A program made the translations under genes and the position numbers. From positions 1 to 27,772 of the forward strand of contig JBQTHD010000030.1 of NCBI GenBank assembly GCA_052390275.1: a DNA stretch of 27,772 nucleotides. Direction: 5' to 3'. The number at the start of each line of letters is the position of its first letter. Position 1 is the stretch's first letter. Below are positions 15,988 through 22,489 of this stretch, one piece after another. The notes beneath the pieces are model-generated. The model was not told the origin of the DNA. It did no database searches and saw only the letters and a list, made by a program, of their open reading frames with translations. This DNA is from JBQTHD01 sp052390275. Its GTDB lineage: Bacteria; Actinomycetota; Acidimicrobiia; Acidimicrobiales; AC-14.

Positions 15988-17417
15988 CGGGCTTCGCCTC
16001 CCTTCGCCGGCCCGACGGCCGGATTGGCGGTACTGAAGTTGATGGCGCCGCTGCTGGAAACGGTGCCGTTGGTGGCGGTGCCGTTGGTGGAACTGCCGTT
16101 GGTGGCACTGCCGTTGGTGGCACTGCCCTGTGCGGCGTCGATGTAGGCCATGAACTCGCTGCGGAACATCTTGATTGCCGAGGTGATCGACGAGGGAATG
16201 GAAGGTCCGAGGACGCAGATGGTGGTCTTCTGCGGGGGCCAACCCAGGCCGGGGGCGATGTTGTCACAGACGTCGAGGAGAAGGTCGAGGTCGGACTCCC
16301 GGCCCCCTCCCTCCAGGATGCGGCGCAGGATCTTGTCCAGCCAGCCCCCGCCCTCGCGGCACGGGGTGCACTGGCCGCAGGACTCCCGGTGGAAGAAGCG
16401 GGTGATCCGCCACGTGGCCTTGACCATGCAGGCGGTGTGGTCCATCACCACCACCGAACCCGAGCCCAGCATGGACCCGGCCCGGCCCACCGCGTCCTGG
16501 TCCAGGGCCATCTCCAGGTGGTCGGGGCCGAACCACGGGGCCGACGCCCCGCCGGGAACGAAGGCCTTGAGGTCGTTTCCGTCGCGGATGCCCCCACCCA
16601 GGCGGGGATCGAAAATCAGGTCGGCGAAGGTGGTCTTGGCCATCTCCACCTCGTAGTTGCCGGGGCGGCGGACGTGGCCCGACAGGGAAAAGATGCGGGT
16701 CCCGGTGGAGCGGCCCTGGCCCAGGGCGGCAAAGGCGGCCCCGCCGTTGGTGACGATCCACGCCAGGTTGGACACCGTCTCGACGTTGTTGACCACCGTG
16801 GGCGCGCCGTAGAGGCCCATGACCGCAGGGAACCAGGGAGGCTTGTCCCGGGGGTAGCCCCGCTTGCCCTCCAGGCTTTCCAGCAGGGCGGTCTCCTCCC
16901 CGCAGATGTAGGCCCCGGCGCCCGGGTGGATGACGATGTCGAGGTTGTAGCCCGAGCCGAAGATGTCGCGGCCCAGCGCCCCGTGGCGGTAGGCATCGTT
17001 GACCGCGGCGGTCATCCGCTCGATACCCAGGGCGAACTCACCCCGGACGAATATGAAGGCACGGGTCGCGCCCACTGCGAACGCCGCGATGGCCGTGCCC
17101 TCCACGATCTGGTGGGGGTCGGCCTCGAGCAGCATGTGGTCCTTGAAGGTGCACGGTTCGCTCTCGTCCCCGTTGACCACCAGGTAGACGGGGTCGGCCT
17201 TGCGCAGCATGGACCATTTTTTGCCGGCCTCGAAGCCGGCTCCGCCCCGGCCCAGGAGGTTGGCGGCCATGACCTCGGTGGCCACCGCTTCCGGCCCCAC
17301 CGAAAGTGCCTTCCGCAGACCCTGGTAGCCGTCGTTGGCCAGCGAGGTGCCCAGGTCCCAGGAGTTCGCCAGCCCGACCCGGCGGGTGACGATGGGGGCG
17401 GCGTCGGTGACGCTCAT
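15984..17417 (-). CDS. nuoF: NADH-quinone oxidoreductase subunit F (NADH- and FMN-binding)
   Basis: This 477-residue subunit oxidises NADH. The glycine-rich FMN/NADH segment GRGGAGFEAGKKW (residues 56-68) and the second motif from GAGAYICGEETALLESLEG onward (from residue 166) are intact. N3 ligands are C347, C350, C353 (ESCGQCTPC) and C401. The gap between C353 and C401 holds an insert, GLGWPPQ, that is common in actinobacterial NuoF. After the core comes a Ser/Thr/Asn/Gly tail with the repeat GSATN (four copies, residues about 433-452). The ATG at 17415-17417 overlaps the nuoE stop (ATGA). Only one NuoF is encoded here, so the second nuoABCD set has no NADH module of its own. Confidence 0.96.
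   Translation of the reverse strand: MSVTDAAPIVTRRVGLANSWDLGTSLANDGYQGLRKALSVGPEAVATEVMAANLLGRGGAGFEAGKKWSMLRKADPVYLVVNGDESEPCTFKDHMLLEADPHQIVEGTAIAAFAVGATRAFIFVRGEFALGIERMTAAVNDAYRHGALGRDIFGSGYNLDIVIHPGAGAYICGEETALLESLEGKRGYPRDKPPWFPAVMGLYGAPTVVNNVETVSNLAWIVTNGGAAFAALGQGRSTGTRIFSLSGHVRRPGNYEVEMAKTTFADLIFDPRLGGGIRDGNDLKAFVPGGASAPWFGPDHLEMALDQDAVGRAGSMLGSGSVVVMDHTACMVKATWRITRFFHRESCGQCTPCREGGGWLDKILRRILEGGGRESDLDLLLDVCDNIAPGLGWPPQKTTICVLGPSIPSSITSAIKMFRSEFMAYIDAAQGSATNGSATNGSSTNGTATNGTVSSSGAINFSTANPAVGPAKGGEAR
16061..16120 (-). repeat. 15-bp tandem repeat, four copies, in the nuoF tail
   Basis: Units cggtgccgttggtgg (16061-16075 and 16076-16090), aactgccgttggtgg (16091-16105) and cactgccgttggtgg (16106-16120). 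They encode NGSAT/NGTAT-type pentapeptides in the nuoF frame. Confidence 0.95.
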
Positions 17418-18121
17418 GGGCGGGCCCCCGGCCCTGAGGACCCGGGCGGGTCAGCCCCGGCGCCGGCGCCGACGGTCGCATTGGCCGAACCGTTGGCCGC
17501 CGCCGTTGCGGTCACGATGGCGTCAACCCCGGGAAGCCCCACCTCTCGGCGGACCCTGCTGAGGGTGCCATGGGTCGGCACCTCGTCTGCGAGGCGGCCC
17601 GCGGCGAGGTCCTCGGTCAGCCGGTCGAAGTCGTCATGGCTGAGGTTGCCGAAGAACCGCCAGTTGACGGCCAGGCAGGGGGCGGCCCCGCAGAAGGCGA
17701 TGCACTCGACCTCCTCCAGGGTGAAGTTCCCGTCGGCCGTCGTCCCCCCGGGCGCCACCCCCAGTTGCTGGGACGCATGTTCGAGCAGTTCCTCGCCGCC
17801 GTTGAGCATGCAGGCCAGGTTGGTGCACACCGACACCAGGTAGCGCCCCACCGGGTGGGTGAAAAGCATGTCGTAGAAACTGGCGGTTCCGTAGACCTCG
17901 GCCGGCTCCAGCCCCAACAGGGCGGCGACTTCGGTCATAACCCCGGGGGTCAGCCAGCCGTGTTGCTCCTGGGCCACGTGCAGCGCTGGGATGAGGGCCG
18001 AGCGGGTCCGGGGATAGAGGGCGATGAGATCCCTGATCCGCCGCTGCGCCTCGGTGGTGAGGCCGCCGGCGGGGTCGACTCCGCTGCCATGTCCCGGCGG
18101 ACGGGCCTCTGAACCACTCAT
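17414..18121 (-). CDS. nuoE: NADH-quinone oxidoreductase subunit E
   Basis: This 235-residue subunit has the thioredoxin-like [2Fe-2S] fold of the 24-kDa subunit (cluster N1a). The ligands are C99 and C104 (CTNLAC) and C140 and C144 (CIAFC). The QEQHGWLTP and YGTASFYDMLF motifs are typical. The C-terminal 35 or so residues are Ala/Asn/Gly-rich (ANGSANATVGAGAGAD) and not part of the fold. The ATG at 18119-18121 overlaps the nuoD stop (ATGA). It partners NuoF and NuoG in the NADH module. Confidence 0.95.
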   Translation of the reverse strand: MSGSEARPPGHGSGVDPAGGLTTEAQRRIRDLIALYPRTRSALIPALHVAQEQHGWLTPGVMTEVAALLGLEPAEVYGTASFYDMLFTHPVGRYLVSVCTNLACMLNGGEELLEHASQQLGVAPGGTTADGNFTLEEVECIAFCGAAPCLAVNWRFFGNLSHDDFDRLTEDLAAGRLADEVPTHGTLSRVRREVGLPGVDAIVTATAAANGSANATVGAGAGADPPGSSGPGARP

Positions 18122-19440
18122 CGGTCCACCTCGCCCATGACCGGGTCAAGGGTGCTGATGACGGCCACCGCGTCGGCGATGAGGCCTCCGGTCATCATGT
18201 GGGGCAGGGCGCCCAGGTTCACGAAGGAGGGGGCCCGGATGTGGAGGCGGTAGGGCTTGGAGGTGCCGTCGGAAACCAGGTAGCAGCCCAGTTCCCCCCG
18301 GGGGGACTCCACCGCCACGTAGACCTCGCCTGCGGGAACCTTGAATCCCTCGGTGAAGATCTTGAAGTGGTGGATGAGAGCCTCCATGGACTCGTCGATG
18401 CGACCGCGCGGCGGGGGCGTGACCTTTTTGTCCTGAGCCCGGTAGTCACCGGTGGGCATCATGTCCAAGATCTGGCGGACGATGCCGAGCGACTCCCGGA
18501 TCTCGTTGAGCCGGATGGCGTAGCGGTCGAAGCTGTCGCCGTAGGTTCCGGTTATCACGTCGAAACTGACCTGGTCATAGGCCAGATAGGGGGCGTCGCG
18601 ACGCAGGTCCCAGGGGACACCGGTGGAACGCAGGATGGGGCCGGTTACTCCCAGGGCGATGCACTCCTCGGCGGTGATGAAGCCCACGCCCTCGGTGCGC
18701 TGGTGCCAGATGGGCTGGCCGGTGAGGAGGGTGTCGTAGTCGGCCAGACGAGCCGGGTAGGCGTCGATGATGGACAGAACATCGTCCCGCCAACCGGCGG
18801 GGAGGTCGGCGGCGACGCCCCCGGGGCGGATGTAGTTGTGATTCATTCGCAGGCCGGTGACCTTCTCGAAGAAGGCCAGCACCGATTCCCGCTCCCGGAT
18901 CCCGTAGATCATCATGGACAGCGCGCCAAGGTCCATGCCGTTGGTGGCCATCCACAACGAGTGCGACGAGATGCGGTTCAACTCGCACATGAGCATGCGG
19001 ATCCAGGTGGCCCGAGGCGGCACCTCGAGCCCCAGGAGCTTCTCGGTGGCCATGGAGAAGACCAGTTCGTTGAACAGCGGGGCCAGGTAGTCCATCCGGG
19101 TGACGTTGGTGGCGCCCTGGATGTAGGTGAGTTCCTCGGCCGTCTTCTCCATGCCGGTGTGCAGGTAGCCGATGACCGGTTTGGCCCGCAGCACCTTCTC
19201 GCCTTCGAGTTCGAGCATGACCCGAAGAACCCCGTGGGTGCTTGGGTGCTGAGGCCCCATGTTGATGATGGTGGTGTCAGAGTCGGTGGGGACGCTTTCG
19301 ACCCCCTCAGGCAGGTGGGGGATCCGCAGCACTGCCCCCGGGTCCCGCAGGGCGTCGATCCCGGGGCCGCCGAAGGGGGGGTCGGGGACGTCGAGGCCGA
19401 TTCCGACCGGGGCCGAGCGGGGGGTGGCCAAAGAGGTCAT
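18118..19440 (-). CDS. nuoD: NADH-quinone oxidoreductase subunit D, first copy
   Basis: This 440-residue 49-kDa subunit is of the standard actinobacterial kind: NMGPQHPSTHGVLR at residues 60-73, GYLHTGMEKTAEELTY, and a GEVDR C-terminus. The quinone-binding pair is present as H69 and Y118 (RMDYLAP), 49 residues apart as in Thermus Nqo4 (His38/Tyr87). It has an extra 50-residue N-terminal segment rich in Pro and Gly. The ATG at 19438-19440 overlaps the nuoC stop (ATGA); the longer frame to 19797 is rejected. It differs strongly from the second NuoD of this locus. Confidence 0.96.
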   Translation of the reverse strand: MTSLATPRSAPVGIGLDVPDPPFGGPGIDALRDPGAVLRIPHLPEGVESVPTDSDTTIINMGPQHPSTHGVLRVMLELEGEKVLRAKPVIGYLHTGMEKTAEELTYIQGATNVTRMDYLAPLFNELVFSMATEKLLGLEVPPRATWIRMLMCELNRISSHSLWMATNGMDLGALSMMIYGIRERESVLAFFEKVTGLRMNHNYIRPGGVAADLPAGWRDDVLSIIDAYPARLADYDTLLTGQPIWHQRTEGVGFITAEECIALGVTGPILRSTGVPWDLRRDAPYLAYDQVSFDVITGTYGDSFDRYAIRLNEIRESLGIVRQILDMMPTGDYRAQDKKVTPPPRGRIDESMEALIHHFKIFTEGFKVPAGEVYVAVESPRGELGCYLVSDGTSKPYRLHIRAPSFVNLGALPHMMTGGLIADAVAVISTLDPVMGEVDR

Positions 19441-20087
19441 CGGGGACCGGGAGCAGCCTTGAACTGCACCGGGATGCGGCCGGTGGCGTAGTCCTTGCGC
19501 AGGGGGTGGCCCTCCCAGTCGTCGGGCATCAGGATGCGGGACAGGTCGGGGTGGCCCACGAAGATCACGCCGAAGAAGTCGTAGACCTCCCGCTCCATCG
19601 CCTCGACCCCGGGGTAGAGCGGATAGACCGAAGCCAGTGTGGGGTCGTTCCCCTCCAACTGAACCCGGACCCGGATGCTGCGGCGGTCGTCGAGGCATCG
19701 CAGGTTGACCACCACCTCGAAACGACCGGCGGCGACCCCTTCGGGCAGGTCCCCGGCCGGGGCCAGCAGGCGGTCCACCCCGCAGAGGTCGGAACACATC
19801 CTGTAGCCGTCGGCATAGAGATCAGCCATGAGAGCCGGGTAGCCGGCCGGGTCGGTGTGGAGCACCGGTTGGCCATGCGACCACGTGAGGGCGGCGCCGT
19901 AGCGCCGGGTCTCGACCACCGGGGCATCGTCGCTCAGGGGGGCATCAACGGACACCGCGTCGGTGGGTGCGGCGCCGGGCGGGTTGGTCGCCGGCGGTGC
20001 GGCAACTGAAGCTGACGTTGCCGGAGCAGCAGTCGCCGGCGTCTGCGGGCCGGCGGGCGCCGGGTCGGGAGGGGGGGTGTTGGCCAC
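19437..20087 (-). CDS. nuoC: NADH-quinone oxidoreductase subunit C, first copy
   Basis: The family core is the 30-kDa subunit with EREVYDFFGVIFVGHPDLSR and MPDDWEGHPLRKDYATG. The chosen start is GTG at 20085-20087, which shares a base with the nuoB TAG (TAGTG) and gives 216 residues. No Shine-Dalgarno sequence is visible, so re-initiation after nuoB is likely. The first 55 residues are a disordered Pro/Ala/Thr segment (TPPPDPAPAGPQTPATAAPA) with no family match. Confidence 0.92.
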   Translation of the reverse strand: MANTPPPDPAPAGPQTPATAAPATSASVAAPPATNPPGAAPTDAVSVDAPLSDDAPVVETRRYGAALTWSHGQPVLHTDPAGYPALMADLYADGYRMCSDLCGVDRLLAPAGDLPEGVAAGRFEVVVNLRCLDDRRSIRVRVQLEGNDPTLASVYPLYPGVEAMEREVYDFFGVIFVGHPDLSRILMPDDWEGHPLRKDYATGRIPVQFKAAPGPR

Positions 20088-20641
20088 TAACGCGGGGTGG
20101 CCACGGCCACCGGGCGGTCGGGACGAACTCCTTCGATCGTCAGTTCGGCCCCGGCGCCGCTGGCCTGGCGGCGCTGGAGGATCTCGCCGGTGCGGATCAT
20201 CTCGTGCAGGGTCAGGATGGCGTGCATGAGGGTCTCGGGCCCGGGGGGGCAGCCCGGGGCGTAGACGTCGACCGGGACGATCTGGTCCACCCCCTGGACG
20301 ATGGCGTAGTTGTTGAACATCCCGCCGCTGGAGGCGCACACGCCCATGGAGATGACCCATTTGGGCTCCGCCATCTGGTCGTAGACCTGGCGCAGGACGG
20401 GGGCCATCTTCTGGGAGACCCGGCCGGCCACGATCATCAGGTCGGCCTGGCGGGGGGAGGCCCGGAAGACCTCCATGCCGAAGCGGGCCAGGTCGAAGTG
20501 GGCGGCGCCGGTGGACATCATCTCGATGGCACAGCAGGCCAGGCCGAAGGTCGCCGGCCACACGCTGTTGCGCCGGGCCCAGCGGACCAGGTCCTCCACC
20601 CGGCCGGTGACAAAGTTGTGGTTGAAGGTGTCCAGACCCAT
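20087..20641 (-). CDS. nuoB: NADH-quinone oxidoreductase subunit B, first copy
   Basis: This 184-residue PSST subunit holds cluster N2. Its ligands C36/C37 (GLACCAIEM), C102 (MGVCASSGG) and C131 (APGCPPGPE) have the same spacing as in Thermus Nqo6. The ATG at 20639-20641 begins 13 nt after nuoA, with only a weak ribosome-binding site. A short C-terminal extension rich in Arg, Gly and Val follows the core. Confidence 0.96.
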   Translation of the reverse strand: MGLDTFNHNFVTGRVEDLVRWARRNSVWPATFGLACCAIEMMSTGAAHFDLARFGMEVFRASPRQADLMIVAGRVSQKMAPVLRQVYDQMAEPKWVISMGVCASSGGMFNNYAIVQGVDQIVPVDVYAPGCPPGPETLMHAILTLHEMIRTGEILQRRQASGAGAELTIEGVRPDRPVAVATPR

Positions 20642-20654
20642 CAGACGGAGCCCA

Positions 20655-21164
20655 TCAGGCGGACACCTTGGCCCTGCGGCCGAGACTCGTCGAGCCCGTG
20701 CCGGAGGTTCCCGGCTCAGCCGGATCGATCAGACCCCGCTCGGTGATCCCCACCCGCCGGATGGTCGAGTCGCTGGTTCGGGCGACTCCGGCAGTACGGA
20801 CCCGGGTTACCGGTCCCCAGTTCAGGGCACCGTTGCCGATCAGGTAGATGAAGGAGACGAAGACGGCGGCTGCGAAAATCCCCATCTCCACCAGGCCGAA
20901 CACGCCCAGCTCCCGGTAGAGCACGGCCCAGGGAAACAGGAAGATGATCTCGATGTCAAAGATGATGAAGATCATGGCCACCAGGTAGAAGCGCACCGGG
21001 AAACGCTCGGCCGGCACCCTGTCGGGCACGATCCCGCACTCGTACGGGGCCATCTTGGCCGACGTCGGCCGGCGAGGTCCCAGCATCCGGGAGGCGAAGA
21101 AGGACCCGCCCGCGAAGAGGACTGCCAGGAGCAGCATCACCACGACCGGCAGGTACTGATCCAT
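20655..21164 (-). CDS. nuoA: NADH-quinone oxidoreductase subunit A, first copy
   Basis: The 169-residue product shows NuoA/ND3 signatures: MAPYECGIVPDRVP and FYLVAMIFIIFDIEIIFLF. The core ends near residue 123; the remaining 45 or so residues are a soluble Thr/Arg/Gly-rich tail, long for the family (about 120 residues). The ATG at 21162-21164 has no Shine-Dalgarno sequence and lies only 12 nt from a candidate -10 box, so its mRNA may be nearly leaderless. It is the first gene of the nuo operon. Confidence 0.94.
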   Translation of the reverse strand: MDQYLPVVVMLLLAVLFAGGSFFASRMLGPRRPTSAKMAPYECGIVPDRVPAERFPVRFYLVAMIFIIFDIEIIFLFPWAVLYRELGVFGLVEMGIFAAAVFVSFIYLIGNGALNWGPVTRVRTAGVARTSDSTIRRVGITERGLIDPAEPGTSGTGSTSLGRRAKVSA

Positions 21165-21176
21165 GAGAAGGGCCGT

Positions 21177-21204
21177 ACCCTAGCGCCCGCCCCCCAGTTG
21201 GCAA
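21177..21204 (-). promoter_or_regulatory. Candidate nuo operon promoter
   Basis: On the minus strand TTGCCA (21199-21204) and TAGGGT (21177-21182) are 16 nt apart; the -35 matches five of six consensus bases and the -10 has the actinobacterial TAnnnT form. A start about seven nt downstream would leave a leader of only some five nt before the nuoA ATG, which agrees with the missing Shine-Dalgarno sequence. Confidence 0.45.
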
Positions 21205-21276
21205 CAGGTACCGCCATAAGGGTGTGGTCTGGCTCTTGGGCGGACGAAGACCAGATGACGGGCCGAGCGGAGGGAG

Positions 21277-22185
21277 CTATTCGGCGGCAGCCAGAGCCTC
21301 AAGCAGGTCAGGACGCACGACCTCCTCGAGGGGCCGAGGCGCCAGACCATGGGCCCGCCGATACCAGGCGAGTGAGGCCGTCCAGCGGTCGGCGGACATC
21401 GATCCGGCGCCGCCGGCCGGGAAGGCATAGGGAACCAGCAGATCCCAACTGTGGCGGACCACTTCGGGGTCGCGACGGGGGAAGCGCTTGCAGAACTCGG
21501 CGATCAGGCCCCCCGGATCCGACCGCTGTAACTCCAAGGCCGCCGACGTGGCCTGGGCCATTCGCCACGCCACATCGTCGGACACTCTGTCCGAAGCGAT
21601 CAGACCGCTGCCGTAGATGTCGAGCCCCAACTCCACCCGGCGCAGCGGCGCTCCCAGCGTGCTGGCCAGCACGGCCAAGGTGTCGGTGAAACAGGCCCGC
21701 ATGTCGATCTCTCCCCGGAGCAACGAGCCGGAAAAGTCGAAGTGGTCGACCCCGACACATTCCGGTGGGCCGACACCCTTGTCGGCCATGGCCAGTGTGC
21801 ACTCCCGAACCGCCCAGTCATTGAAAGTTGATCGGCCCAGCACTCGGCCGGCCAAATGATCGATTGTCTCGATATCAGACCCGGCCATAACCACAACGCC
21901 GAAGGGCGTCTTATGGTGAACTACTCCAATGAAACGAGCGCCGAATGGCGAGGGCCTCTTACCCTGAGCCATCAGGAAGTACGAAACGGCGGTAAGCGAG
22001 AAGTCGGCCTCGCCATCCGCTACCCGATCGGCATTGCGCGTGCCCGGAGGCGGGGGTGGATCGAGAATCTCGACCAGCAGGTCATATTCAGCAAAGAGGC
22101 CGTTCAACGAGGCCGAATAGAACGGAAGCTGGTACCCGGGAAGACAGCCAGGGCACCAGAGGCTCAGCTTGACGCGATCCAGCAC
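21277..22185 (-). CDS. NMT1/THI5-like solute-binding-fold protein without signal peptide
   Basis: The 302-residue protein resembles NMT1/THI5-like (SsuA-type) substrate-binding proteins: an N-terminal GLFAEYDLLVEILDPP segment, DGEADFSLTAVSYFL, a DHLAGRVLGRSTFNDWAV hinge region, and a helical C-terminal part. Most such proteins are exported and lipid-anchored; this one starts directly with MLDRVKLSLWCPGC and has no hydrophobic signal or lipobox. The start is GTG at 22183-22185 after GAGGAGG, so a missed N-terminus is unlikely. It could be a cytoplasmic ligand sensor or a THI5-like enzyme, but the CCCFC motif of yeast THI5 is absent. It is divergent from the pilin-SBP gene and 112 nt upstream of nuoA. 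Confidence 0.65.
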   Translation of the reverse strand: MLDRVKLSLWCPGCLPGYQLPFYSASLNGLFAEYDLLVEILDPPPPPGTRNADRVADGEADFSLTAVSYFLMAQGKRPSPFGARFIGVVHHKTPFGVVVMAGSDIETIDHLAGRVLGRSTFNDWAVRECTLAMADKGVGPPECVGVDHFDFSGSLLRGEIDMRACFTDTLAVLASTLGAPLRRVELGLDIYGSGLIASDRVSDDVAWRMAQATSAALELQRSDPGGLIAEFCKRFPRRDPEVVRHSWDLLVPYAFPAGGAGSMSADRWTASLAWYRRAHGLAPRPLEEVVRPDLLEALAAAE

Positions 22186-22350
22186 GTGGTCCTCCTCTAC
22201 TCCAGAAGCCCGCAGAATAGGCCAATGGCGCTGACCCGACGCAACCCCCCCCCGCCAATCTTTCGGATTTCTTCAGACAAATCACAGGAAATCTTCAGGA
22301 TTGAGCAAATGCGGTGCTGATCCCACCCTCGGTGTCATGTGGCCATCATC

Positions 22351-22366
22351 ATTGTGGTGCCACAAT
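22351..22366. promoter_or_regulatory. Perfect inverted repeat, candidate operator
   Basis: ATTGTGG and CCACAAT are 7-bp arms around TG. The size and symmetry suit a dimeric repressor or activator. It lies 75 bp before the candidate -10 box, between the two 12-mer repeats. Confidence 0.4.
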
Positions 22367-22476
22367 CAAGGGGCGATTCTCTAGCCGTCATGTGACCAGC
22401 ACGTGAAATGCACGCCAGCTCAAGGCAACGCTCGTTCGAATACATTAATGACCTAGCTTTCCGCTAAATCCGAGAA

Positions 22477-22482
22477 GAGGAG
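22477..22482 (+). promoter_or_regulatory. Ribosome-binding site that decides the TTG start
   Basis: GAGGAG lies 7 nt before TTG at 22490-22492, whereas the next in-frame ATG (22502) would be 19 nt away. This supports TTG as the start of the pilin-SBP protein. Confidence 0.7.
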
Positions 22483-22489
22483 CTTATCG

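Larger units (their letters stand above)
22186..22489 (+). promoter_or_regulatory. Divergent regulatory region before the pilin-SBP operon
   Basis: This 304-nt region separates the minus-strand NMT1-like gene from the plus-strand pilin-SBP gene and is visibly richer in A and T than the rest. It contains two near-identical 12-mers, GTCATGTGgCCA (22334-22345) and GTCATGTGaCCA (22387-22398), 53 bp apart, about five helical turns. Between them is a perfect inverted repeat ATTGTGG-TG-CCACAAT (22351-22366). TACATT at 22441-22446 could be a -10 box for the operon, with no good -35. No open gene is seen here. Confidence 0.45.

Noticed and set aside
13954..16146. 730-codon open frame on the plus strand opposite nuoG, and similar long plus-strand frames at 1864-3171, 5001-6587, 6488-7717, 8097-9254 and 15954-17843
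   Set aside because: They mirror real genes in GC-rich DNA, lack any family signature and have shadow-like composition (His/Gln/Gly/Arg-rich).
15988..16242. N-terminal extension of nuoG to 16242
   Set aside because: It would lie wholly inside nuoF; the GTG at 15987 gives a GTGA overlap and has a ribosome-binding site.
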